From contig JASMAE010000166.1 in NCBI GenBank assembly GCA_030754475.1, positions 1 through 11,835 on the forward strand: a stretch of DNA of 11,835 bases, read 5' to 3'. Source of the stretch: Rhodospirillales bacterium. Lineage in GTDB: Bacteria; Pseudomonadota; Alphaproteobacteria; Rhodospirillales; JASLLV01. The notes below the pieces were generated by a model. That model did not search any database and was not told the DNA's origin. It saw only the letters and a list, made by a program, of their open reading frames with translations. A program made the position numbers and the translations under genes. Shown here one piece after another: positions 6,757 to 11,835 of the stretch (positions are counted from its first letter, which is position 1; each line of letters opens with the position of its first letter).

Positions 6757-8043
6757 ATGGACGCCACCCCGATTTACGGCATCGAGACCCTTCTGCGCTT
6801 GGGCGTCGCGCTCGCACTCGGCCTGCTTGTGGGGCTCGAACGGGGCTGGTGGGGACGGGTTCGCGGCGAAGGCGAGCGGGTCGCCGGGATCCGAACGTTC
6901 GGGATCGTCGGCCTTTTGGGAGGCTTCGCCGCCCTGCTCTCGGAAACGTTTGGGGCCGTCGCCTTCGCGGTTTTCGGCGGCGCACTGGCCCTGTTGCTGG
7001 CCGCGGCCTATTGGCGCGCGGTTCGAGAACGCGATGATTTGGGCGTGACGACCATGGTGGCGGCGCTGCTCACGTTCGCCTTGGGCGCGACCGCGGGCAT
7101 GGGGCAGCTGTTGTTCGCATCGGTCGGCGCCGTCGCGCTGACCGCGGTGCTCAGCATCAAGCCGGAGCTGCATGCGCTCGTGCGCCGTATCGAGCGCAGG
7201 GAGCTGTTCGCGACGATTCAGATGCTGCTGCTCTCGGTGGTGATCCTTCCCGCCCTTCCCGACCACGACTACGGTCCGTGGGGCGCGCTGAACCCGTACC
7301 GCATCTGGCTCATGGTGGTCCTGATCGCGGGCGTCTCCTATGCGGGCTACCTCGCCATCAAGCTGATCGGCGAGACCCGTGGCATCCTTGCCGTCGCCCT
7401 TTTGGGCGGAATTGCTTCTTCGACCGCCGTGGCGGTCGGCCTCGCCCGCCTCGACGGCGGCGTTCCAGCAAACCGCCGTTTGCTCACGGGAAGCATCGCG
7501 GGGGCGTCCTCCATCATGCTCCTGCGCATGATCCTGGTGGTGGCGATCGTTGCGCCCGCCCTCGTGCCGCTCTTGGCGATCCCGCTCGCGAGCGCGGGCA
7601 TCATAGGCCTCGGGTTCGCGGGCTGGCTCGCTTTGGGCGCGCGGCAACGCGCACACCCCGAATCCGTGCAAGGGCTGATGCCCAAGAATCCGCTCGATCT
7701 CAAGCTCGCGCTCCAGTTCGGCCTGCTGCTGAGCGCCGTCCTGATCCTGTCGCGCGCGCTCAAGGAGTGGGCCGGCGCGACCGGTCTCTACGCTCTCGCA
7801 ACGGTGTCCGGCCTGGCGGACGTGGACGCGATTACCATTTCTCTGGCGGAGATGTTCCGCGACGCGGACATCGCCGCACCGATCGCCGCCACGGCCACCG
7901 TCCTCGCCGCGGCCACCAACACCTTGATCAAGCCGGTCCTCGTTGCATTCATCGCGGGTCCCAGGATGGGGCTCTTGGTCGCCGGTCCGCTGGCCGCGGC
8001 CCTTGCCGGTGGCGCGGCGGCGCTGTGGCTCACCGCGTCCTGA
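6757..8043 (+). CDS. MgtC/SapB-DUF4010 family membrane protein
   Basis: A 428-residue inner-membrane protein with roughly a dozen hydrophobic segments. The N-terminal part (about residues 1-130) has the MgtC/SapB hallmark ALGLLVGLERGW followed by GIRTFGIVGLLGG. The rest fits the DUF4010 half, with GETRGILAVALLGGIASSTAVAVGLAR and a late NTLIKPVLVAF segment. MgtC relatives are tied to magnesium limitation or ATP-synthase modulation, but the function of the long two-domain form is not established, so transport or sensing is only a guess. ATG 6757 fits the family N-terminus (IYGIETLLRLGVALALG). An in-frame GTG about 13 codons upstream, with AAGG before it, is an alternative. The preceding 153 bases after znuA contain GC-rich dyads but no gene, so it is probably transcribed separately. 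Confidence 0.87.
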   Translation: MDATPIYGIETLLRLGVALALGLLVGLERGWWGRVRGEGERVAGIRTFGIVGLLGGFAALLSETFGAVAFAVFGGALALLLAAAYWRAVRERDDLGVTTMVAALLTFALGATAGMGQLLFASVGAVALTAVLSIKPELHALVRRIERRELFATIQMLLLSVVILPALPDHDYGPWGALNPYRIWLMVVLIAGVSYAGYLAIKLIGETRGILAVALLGGIASSTAVAVGLARLDGGVPANRRLLTGSIAGASSIMLLRMILVVAIVAPALVPLLAIPLASAGIIGLGFAGWLALGARQRAHPESVQGLMPKNPLDLKLALQFGLLLSAVLILSRALKEWAGATGLYALATVSGLADVDAITISLAEMFRDADIAAPIAATATVLAAATNTLIKPVLVAFIAGPRMGLLVAGPLAAALAGGAAALWLTAS

Positions 8044-8238
8044 TTCGCCGAGCGTCCCGGGCGCCCCAAGCGATGGCGATCACGTCATCGCGCCGAGGAG
8101 GCTCGACGGGGACAGCTTCTGTTCACGATCCCACCGCCCGAGTCACGCCATGGGCTGGCTCCGCGCGCACGGATTCAACCCGGTCCGGTCCCCGGTGAAC
8201 GGGTGGAATGGGGTGCGAAGCATTTGGCCGGGACCCTA
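8044..8238. other. Gap after the MgtC gene, no gene seen
   Basis: Together with the cold-shock promoter and leader that follow, about 370 bases separate two genes. In this first half I see a small dyad at 8070-8091 (GCGATG with CATCGC, ten-base loop, no T-tract) that could mark the end of the MgtC transcript. Frames that stay open here lack a ribosome site and recognisable motifs. A stretch near 8170 recalls a tRNA T-loop on the minus strand but has no matching stem. Confidence 0.4.
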
Positions 8239-8267
8239 TTGCGAAGGATTTTTTCGTGCCCTATATA
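8239..8267 (+). promoter_or_regulatory. Candidate cold-shock gene promoter
   Basis: TTGCGA (8239-8244) and TATATA (8262-8267) are separated by 17 bases and each matches four of six sigma70 positions. A T-rich spacer and the AT-rich TATATAGG stand out from the GC-rich surroundings. Transcription from about 8274 would give a leader of nearly 140 bases, consistent with the long leaders of cspA-type genes. Confidence 0.5.
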
Positions 8268-8360
8268 GGGACCATCACTCTTCGAAGACCCGGCGTATCA
8301 AGCTGCTGTCACGCCGACCGAGCCGGAATACACCTGGATTTTGATGAGCTGAAAAATCAT

Positions 8361-8377
8361 TCGGGCACGGGGCCCGA
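8361..8377 (+). promoter_or_regulatory. Leader hairpin upstream of the cold-shock gene
   Basis: TCGGGC and GCCCGA form a six-pair stem around a five-base loop about 35 bases before the ATG. Cold-shock mRNAs are known to use leader structure for temperature-dependent translation, so a role here is plausible but not shown. The ribosome site AGAGGAAG downstream is outside the stem. Confidence 0.3.
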
Positions 8378-8411
8378 GTGCGCTGCGACCTGTACAGAGG
8401 AAGAGACTTCG

Positions 8412-8606
8412 ATGGCTACAGGAACCGTGAAATGGTTCAATCCGGCCAAGGGATACGGCTTCGTCGCCCCCGACGACGGGACGGGCGACTCCTTCGTCCA
8501 CATCTCTGCCGTGGAACGGGCCGGTCTGTCCACGCTCGCCGAGGGGCAGAAGGTCGAATACGAACTTCAGCCCGGACGGGACGGCAAGAGTTCGGCAGAG
8601 AATTAG
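8412..8606 (+). CDS. CspA-family cold-shock protein, short C-terminus
   Basis: A 64-residue single OB-fold nucleic-acid-binding protein that acts as an RNA chaperone or antiterminator. MATGTVKWFN is the family start, KGYGFVAP (residues 13-20) is RNP1 and SFVHIS (27-32) is RNP2. A strong ribosome site, AGAGGAAG, precedes the ATG. The family usually has 66-70 residues and commonly ends with a hydrophobic residue plus a few more after the SAEN-like stretch. Here AEN is followed at once by TAG, then CGG CTG GTT GAC TGA in the same frame. A leucine codon TTG in place of TAG would give a standard 68-residue ending. The last strand is nearly complete, so the short form may still fold. Confidence 0.93.
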   Translation: MATGTVKWFNPAKGYGFVAPDDGTGDSFVHISAVERAGLSTLAEGQKVEYELQPGRDGKSSAEN

Positions 8607-8640
8607 CGGCTGGTTGACTGACGCCGAATAGGCGATCGGC

Positions 8641-8671
8641 CGGAAAGATCCGCGATTTGCGGGCCTTTCCG
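8641..8671 (+). terminator. Long hairpin between the cold-shock gene and next gene
   Basis: CGGAAAG and CTTTCCG form seven outer pairs, and CCGC with GCGG form four inner pairs around GATTT, with one small mismatch between. This is the strongest dyad on this side of the window and sits 35 bases after the cold-shock stop. No T-tract follows, so it may be an mRNA 3' end, a stabilising stem or a Rho-dependent pause instead of an intrinsic terminator. Confidence 0.5.
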
Positions 8672-8743
8672 TACCCCGTGCCCTCGTCTGGCGGCCCGAC
8701 ACCGGCGAGCTGACCCACGCCGCGTTCCGGAAAAGGATAAGAG

Positions 8744-8974
8744 ATGGCACGCAGACCAAACTACCGTTTCGAGCGCTTCGAACGACAACGGACGAAGGCG
8801 GCCAAGAAGGCCAAGCGGGCCGAAGCCAAGCAGGTCGCCAGGGACAACAAACGAGATCCCGCGCTCGACGCAGACGATACCCGGCCAGAAGATGAGGCGA
8901 CGGCCGTGGAATCCTCCGAATCCGATGAAGCGACGGACGAGGAAGCTTCCGAATCCTCCGATCCCACCGCTTAG
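8744..8974 (+). CDS. Small highly charged hypothetical protein
   Basis: A 76-residue protein that I do not assign to a family. The first half is strongly basic (MARRPNYRFERFERQRTKAA, then a run of alternating Lys/Ala/Arg) and probably helical. The second half is acidic and serine-rich (DADDTRPEDEA, then SSESDEATDEEASESS), so the chain is a basic-to-acidic dipole with a disordered tail. A ribosome site AGGATAAGAG directly before the ATG and clean coding statistics support a real gene. The basic start with RRPNYxFER is the kind of sequence found in small conserved alphaproteobacterial proteins of unknown role. Nucleic-acid or ribosome contact is possible from charge alone. It follows the cold-shock gene after a hairpin. 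Confidence 0.75.
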   Translation: MARRPNYRFERFERQRTKAAKKAKRAEAKQVARDNKRDPALDADDTRPEDEATAVESSESDEATDEEASESSDPTA

Positions 8975-9024
8975 GCGATTGTCCACGTTCGTGGCAGCGC
9001 CGCGGGATCGGAATATGCGTCAAA

Positions 9025-9102
9025 TGCTCGCTTAGACGAGCAGACCCCACCTGCACTTAAGGATCCCTGCCCGAACAGGGCTAACACGGTTCCCTGGAAC
9101 CG
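9025..9102. repeat. Three consecutive short hairpins
   Basis: Within 78 bases there are three perfect stems: TGCTCG/CGAGCA with loop CTTAGA (9025-9042), CCCTG/CAGGG with loop CCCGAA (9065-9080), and CGGTTC/GAACCG with loop CCTG (9087-9102). They differ in sequence, so this is not a repeat family within the window. They could form the 3' end of the small-protein transcript or a structured RNA. No promoter or T-tract is obvious. Confidence 0.4.
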
Positions 9103-9578
9103 GTGATTTCACGCGCTCAGGCGCGCTCCGCCTTCTTGCCTTCGCACGCCCCTGCCCATCGGCACCGTCCGGCCGGGTCCTTGTCGGGAATCGCGGTTTG
9201 GGTCCGAACAAAGGACTGCATGAACGACGACATCTCGCTTGGAACTGAAGGGGCGGCCGGTCTCCGCCCGCGCCACCGACTCTAGCAAGTTTGCGGGAAT
9301 CGCGTTAGCCTACTCTGAGCGACCCGGCGTATCTTTTGAAGGTGTGCGTGGGTGAAGACTTTTTCAGGCCCGATTCTTGGAGGGCTTCGCTGTGTCCAAA
9401 AGATCGTACAACTCCACCGCCCCGGCCAAGCCCCGCCGTACGTTGCGCGGACGCCCTTGCAAAGGCGCGATCGTGGGGCCTCACATTCACGCCAAATCGC
9501 GCCGGCCTCGCGCTTGTCCTGGCGCTCGCCGTCATCGTGGCCGCGATCGGCGGCGGCAATGCAAATGGAGGATCACCC
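9103..9578 (+). other. Mostly non-coding stretch before the PEBP gene, with a broken leader ORF
   Basis: No complete gene is supportable here. From GTG at 9392, preceded by a good GGAGGG at 9379-9384, a short frame encodes SKRSYNSTAPAKPRRTLRGR. A different frame, in phase with the PEBP gene, then encodes a signal-peptide-like segment (NRAGLALVLALAVIVAAI) up to 9578. One surplus base near 9450-9490 would explain the change of frame. From 9103 to 9335 I see only short unsupported open frames. Confidence 0.4.
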
Positions 9579-10058
9579 ATGCCGCTTACGCTCGCCTCTC
9601 CCGCGTTCGACCACGAAGCAGCAATCCCCCGGCACCACACGTGTGAAGGCGACGACGTCTCGCCGCCGCTGTCGTGGTCCGACGCCCCCGATGGAACCCA
9701 GAGCTTCGCGCTCATCGTCGACGATCCCGACGCGCCCGACCCCAACGCGCCCCAGATGACGTGAGTCCATTGGGTCCTATACAACTTGCCCGCGACCATC
9801 GACGGGCTCGGCGAGGGCGTGACGCACACCTCCCTGCCTGCGGGCACGAAGGAAGGAGAGAACGACTGGAAACGGACCGGCTACGGAGGTCCGTGTCCGC
9901 CGATCGGGCGACACCGTTACTTTCATAAACTCTATGCCCTGGACACGGTTCTGCCGGACTTGGGCGCGCCGACGAAGGCGGCGCTCGAGCGCACCATGGA
10001 GGGACACGTGCTCGCCGGGGCCGAGCTGATGGGGACTTACCAGAAAGAGGGCCGCTGA
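9579..10058 (+). pseudogene. YbhB/YbcL-type PEBP (Raf kinase inhibitor-like) gene with in-frame TGA
   Basis: Read through, this gives a 159-residue protein, the normal length for bacterial phosphatidylethanolamine-binding-protein homologues. Visible marks are MPLTLASPAF, HHTCEGDDVSPPLSW, the ligand-pocket motif DPDAPDPNAP, then VHWVLYNLP and the second motif YGGPCPPIGRHRYFHKLYAL. Codon 62 at 9762-9764 is TGA, exactly where relatives have Trp in MTWVHWVLYN, so a single G-to-A change explains it. The frame is the same on both sides. GGAGG at 9567-9571, seven bases before ATG, sets the start; an in-frame hydrophobic stretch lies directly upstream. TGA as Trp is not credible genome-wide because the amidase, methyltransferase, znuA and MgtC genes end in TGA. 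It is a pseudogene or a sequence error. The cellular role of the family is poorly known. Confidence 0.85.
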
Positions 10059-10166
10059 GCGCCCACGGCGCGGCGAAGCCGACCCTCGCTCGCCGGTTCC
10101 CCGCCGCTTCTTCCGTGGGGCCGCCGCTTACGCCCGGGTAAAACCGAAGGATCCCGACTCGCCGTT

Positions 10167-10652
10167 TTGCATGCGGGTGCGGACGCGGAGCCGGCGCTCA
10201 ACGCCTGGTACGACGGCGCCGGCCTCAGCCGGCGTCTGTTGGAGACCATCGATCTCGGCATCGCCGTCGACACCGATGACGGCCTGTTCGTCCCCATCAT
10301 GCGCGACATCGGCAATCGGGGCGCCGACGATTTGCGGCGCGGCCTGGACGCCATGAAATCGGATGTGATCGCGCGCCGGATTCCGCCAGACGAGCTGCGC
10401 GGCGCGACCATCACGCTCTCGAACTTCGGCACCTTTGGCGCCAGCCGGACGGCGGCCCTCGTCATCGTCCCGCCGCAAGTCGCCATCATCGGGGCCGGCC
10501 CGATCGCGCCCGAGGTGGTGGCCGAGGACGGGCGGGCTACGGTGCGACGGCGCCTGCCGCTGTCGCTCACCTTCGATCACCGCGTCGTCACCGGCGGCGA
10601 AGCGACCCGGTTCCTCGCCGCCCTGATCGCGGACTTGGGGCGAGACGCGTGA
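10167..10652 (+). pseudogene. C-terminal fragment of a 2-oxoacid dehydrogenase E2 acyltransferase
   Basis: Up to 161 residues match the last two thirds of the E2 catalytic domain: PALNAWYDG, then IDLGIAVDTDDGLFVPIMRD, TITLSNFGTFG, VAIIGAG and the active-site region SLTFDHRVVTGG with the catalytic histidine. Complete E2 proteins carry lipoyl and peripheral-subunit-binding domains and the start of the catalytic domain, none of which is here. The frame is open back to the PEBP stop, but 10059-10166 encodes unrelated sequence and there is no good start; TTG 10167 is nominal. No E1 or E3 gene is nearby. This looks like a 5'-deleted remnant. Relatives mostly have Asp where this reads Thr in DHRVVTGG, although some E2 subfamilies may share it. 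Confidence 0.8.
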
Positions 10653-10657
10653 CGGCA

Positions 10658-10671
10658 GGGGGGGGGGGGGG
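10658..10671 (+). repeat. Homopolymer run of 14 G
   Basis: Fourteen consecutive G follow the E2 stop by five bases. It is intergenic, so it cannot shift a reading frame. GC-rich sequence continues to about 10710 and then drops. The run could be a slippage-prone tract or an assembly join; its length is unreliable by any sequencing method. Confidence 0.9.
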
Positions 10672-10821
10672 TGGCGCCGCGGGTGCGGGCCGGCGTGGCC
10701 GGCTGTCAGGTGATTACCATCTCACTTCACCTTGGTCCGTAACTTTGCCCCTACTGCTTCCAATTTGGTTCCAGAACGCACTCAAGGACCTAGCCGAATG
10801 CGGCTAAGCCCATGATTTTAT

Positions 10822-10839
10822 TGGTTGTGGGGGCGCGAT
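10822..10839 (-). other. tRNA 3'-end-like sequence, possible attachment-site remnant
   Basis: On the minus strand the bases read GCGCCCCCACAACCA at their 3' side, close to the acceptor end of initiator-type tRNAs (CTGCCCCCGCAACCA), including CCA. No matching 5' acceptor strand or cloverleaf lies upstream, so this is not a tRNA gene. Integrases commonly recombine at tRNA 3' ends, leaving such copies at island borders, and the composition change is adjacent. The rest of 10672-10920 has no gene that I can support. Confidence 0.3.
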
Positions 10840-10920
10840 ACCTAACAAAACTAACGCCTGAGCCCATTTTGGTAACGCTCGTTGAGAATCGGCAGGCGGC
10901 TTGACGGCAGGAAGAAAGAC

Positions 10921-11427
10921 TCACTTTCGTTCGGCGTCCTCAAGAGATTTAGGCTGCGGCTTTAGTCGCTCTACTACAGGCCTGTCAGAGTGTGACGCGT
11001 AGATGGCAACGAAAAGACGCCCACTATGCATCCATTCATCGAGCTCCTGGTTTTGATCAATTGCGCCCGACCACAGACTGCCGGGATCAAGTCTGTCGGG
11101 CAACTTTCCAATTGCTGTTCCTGGAAGTGACGGATTGGTAATGATGGCGCTACGACTCGACTTCCGTCGAATCCGCTGCCGCCAGTTAGGGAACTCCAAC
11201 AAACCAAGATTCGTGATGGTCGTCGGCAATGCCCCCCGGCTTGATACATTAACCATGACGTAGGTTTTGTCCTCGGTACCCCGAACATTGATCGTCTGCA
11301 TGTTCGGACTGGCGCTGATGCTCAAGCGCGGGCGTTCTTCGACCCACCGCCGGACTTCCAGAAATCCAACCCCGGTCGCGACAATTGCCGCGTAAATCGC
11401 AACCCATATCTGCCACCATTCGGCCAT
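10921..11427 (-). CDS. Hypothetical protein with N-terminal membrane anchor
   Basis: A 168-residue protein I cannot assign to a named family. Residues about 5-24 (WQIWVAIYAAIVATGVGFLE) form one transmembrane helix, after which the chain is soluble. The body has beta-rich features: SISASPNMQTIN, YVMVNVSSRGALPTTITNLGLLEFP, a basic RQRIRRKSSRS stretch, then LDPGSLWSGAIDQ and FVAIYASHSDRPVVERL. The asparagine/threonine-rich core resembles small immunoglobulin-like domains of uncharacterised membrane-anchored proteins common in proteobacterial accessory DNA. The codons are visibly AT-richer than those of the first 10 kb, suggesting transfer. The ATG start is well placed but its ribosome site is weak. 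It lies downstream of a NYN-type nuclease gene on the same strand, with a 124-base gap, so operon membership is uncertain. Confidence 0.75.
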   Translation of the reverse strand: MAEWWQIWVAIYAAIVATGVGFLEVRRWVEERPRLSISASPNMQTINVRGTEDKTYVMVNVSSRGALPTTITNLGLLEFPNWRQRIRRKSSRSAIITNPSLPGTAIGKLPDRLDPGSLWSGAIDQNQELDEWMHSGRLFVAIYASHSDRPVVERLKPQPKSLEDAERK

Positions 11428-11508
11428 TTACGATTACCGCCTACAATTGCCAACGCAACATCCGACTCAATCATCGCTCTTACTGACGGAAAAGATTCAC
11501 CCGAGCCC

Positions 11509-11574
11509 GTAGTGGTGGTGGTGGACGACAGACCTGCGTTTCTGCGCGCGATTACCCTCGTATGTGCTCGATAA
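11509..11574 (+). pseudogene. Possible scrap of a response-regulator receiver domain
   Basis: One frame reads VVVVVDDRPAFLRAITLVCAR then TAA, which resembles the first strand, acidic pair and helix of a CheY-like receiver (V-V-D-D-x-P-x-F). The open frame upstream adds no clear homology, and the valines come from a GTG repeat, so chance is a serious alternative. It overlaps the 3' end of the NYN gene on the other strand. Confidence 0.2.
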
Positions 11575-11835
11575 AGATTGGCGACACTAGCCTAAACTCG
11601 TGTATGCGAGGTTCGAGTGCCACAGAAACACCTCGGTCTATGAATGCGATTTCCGTTCTCCAACCTTCCTCAAGAGCGGCCTCCAAAGGGGGTACATAGT
11701 CGGCATCATCAGCGACAAGAACAATTGTCGAAGGTCCCTCCTGCTTATATAAGGTTCTGGTCATGTCTGTGATCAAGTATGCATCGTCTTGCTTCGAGCG
11801 ATTGTTTTTTCCGAGAAATCCTCGACGCACTGTGA
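11552..11835 (-). CDS. NYN/PIN-like (LabA/DUF88) nuclease-domain protein, partial
   Basis: Only the C-terminal part, about 93 residues, is in the window; the frame is open to the edge, so the N-terminus is missing. The visible part matches the second half of a NYN domain, a PIN-like RNase fold: KQDDAYLITDM resembles the KGVDVALATDML stretch of the family with its conserved Asp, and IVLVADDADYVPPLEAAL corresponds to the SGDGDF-P motif, keeping the two acidic residues. GWRTEIAFIDRGVS follows as in LabA-like proteins. These would be metal ligands for RNA cleavage. The stop is TAA and codon use is lower in GC than in the main block. The biological role is unknown; family members occur in RNA processing, toxin-like and defence-linked contexts. 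Confidence 0.7.
   Translation of the reverse strand, partial: TVRRGFLGKNNRSKQDDAYLITDMTRTLYKQEGPSTIVLVADDADYVPPLEAALEEGWRTEIAFIDRGVSVALEPRIHEFRLVSPIFIEHIRG

Noticed and set aside
5968..7671. 567-codon minus-strand frame across znuA and the MgtC gene
   Set aside because: Extremely Arg/Gly/His/Asp-rich antisense artefact across two well-supported genes.
8168..8200. tRNA T-loop-like GGTTGAATCC on the minus strand
   Set aside because: The flanking five-base stem does not pair and no cloverleaf can be drawn.
1631..8993. 13-base inverted match CACGAACGTGGAC between 1631-1643 and 8981-8993
   Set aside because: A pair of this length is expected by chance in a window of this size, and the core is itself palindromic.
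9103..9285. 60-codon GTG frame after the hairpins
   Set aside because: No ribosome site, no motif and no coding bias beyond background.
9579..10058. TGA read as tryptophan genome-wide
   Set aside because: Several intact genes in the window terminate at TGA, so a recoded genetic code is not supported.
11512..11523. Short GTG triplet repeat as a microsatellite
   Set aside because: Only four copies; too short to treat as a functional repeat.

Overview
The window is very GC-rich, with GC-biased third codon positions and Shine-Dalgarno starts over about 10.6 kb. It looks like a chromosomal segment of a high-GC alphaproteobacterium, perhaps Rhodospirillales-like. This rests on gene content and arrangement (znuA divergent from znuC-znuB-zur, a short cold-shock protein); no search was run. 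The last 1.1-1.2 kb is visibly AT-richer and looks like the edge of acquired DNA.

Layout. (1) 177-3182, minus strand: a MarR-type regulator with a TTG start overlaps a class I SAM methyltransferase, which overlaps by ATGA a short secreted protein that appears frameshifted. An amidase-signature enzyme follows about 110 bases further on. The regulator promoter carries two palindromic operators, so this looks like a self-controlled MarR operon. (2) 3493-6603: a complete zinc-uptake locus. zur, znuB and znuC form an overlapping minus-strand operon and znuA diverges from a 61-base intergenic region holding one Zur-box-like palindrome. ZnuA captures zinc in the periplasm, ZnuB and ZnuC move it through the inner membrane, and Zur shuts the system off when zinc is sufficient. 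(3) 6757-8974, plus strand: an MgtC/SapB-DUF4010 membrane protein, a cold-shock protein with its own promoter and long leader, and a small charged protein of unknown function. (4) 9025-10652: a degraded stretch with three consecutive hairpins, a YbhB-type PEBP gene interrupted by TGA, and an orphan C-terminal piece of a 2-oxoacid dehydrogenase E2. (5) 10658-11835: a run of 14 G, a tRNA-3'-end-like sequence, then lower-GC minus-strand genes: a one-TM hypothetical protein and a NYN/PIN-like nuclease cut by the window edge, with a possible receiver-domain scrap between them.

I see no convincing new multi-gene system. The most useful second looks are the operator-controlled MarR-methyltransferase-secreted-protein operon, the zur start (homology begins at an ATA codon), a cluster of apparent one-base lesions (zur start, cold-shock TAG, PEBP TGA, one frameshift) that are either real decay or sequence errors, and the probable island boundary near 10.66-10.84 kb.
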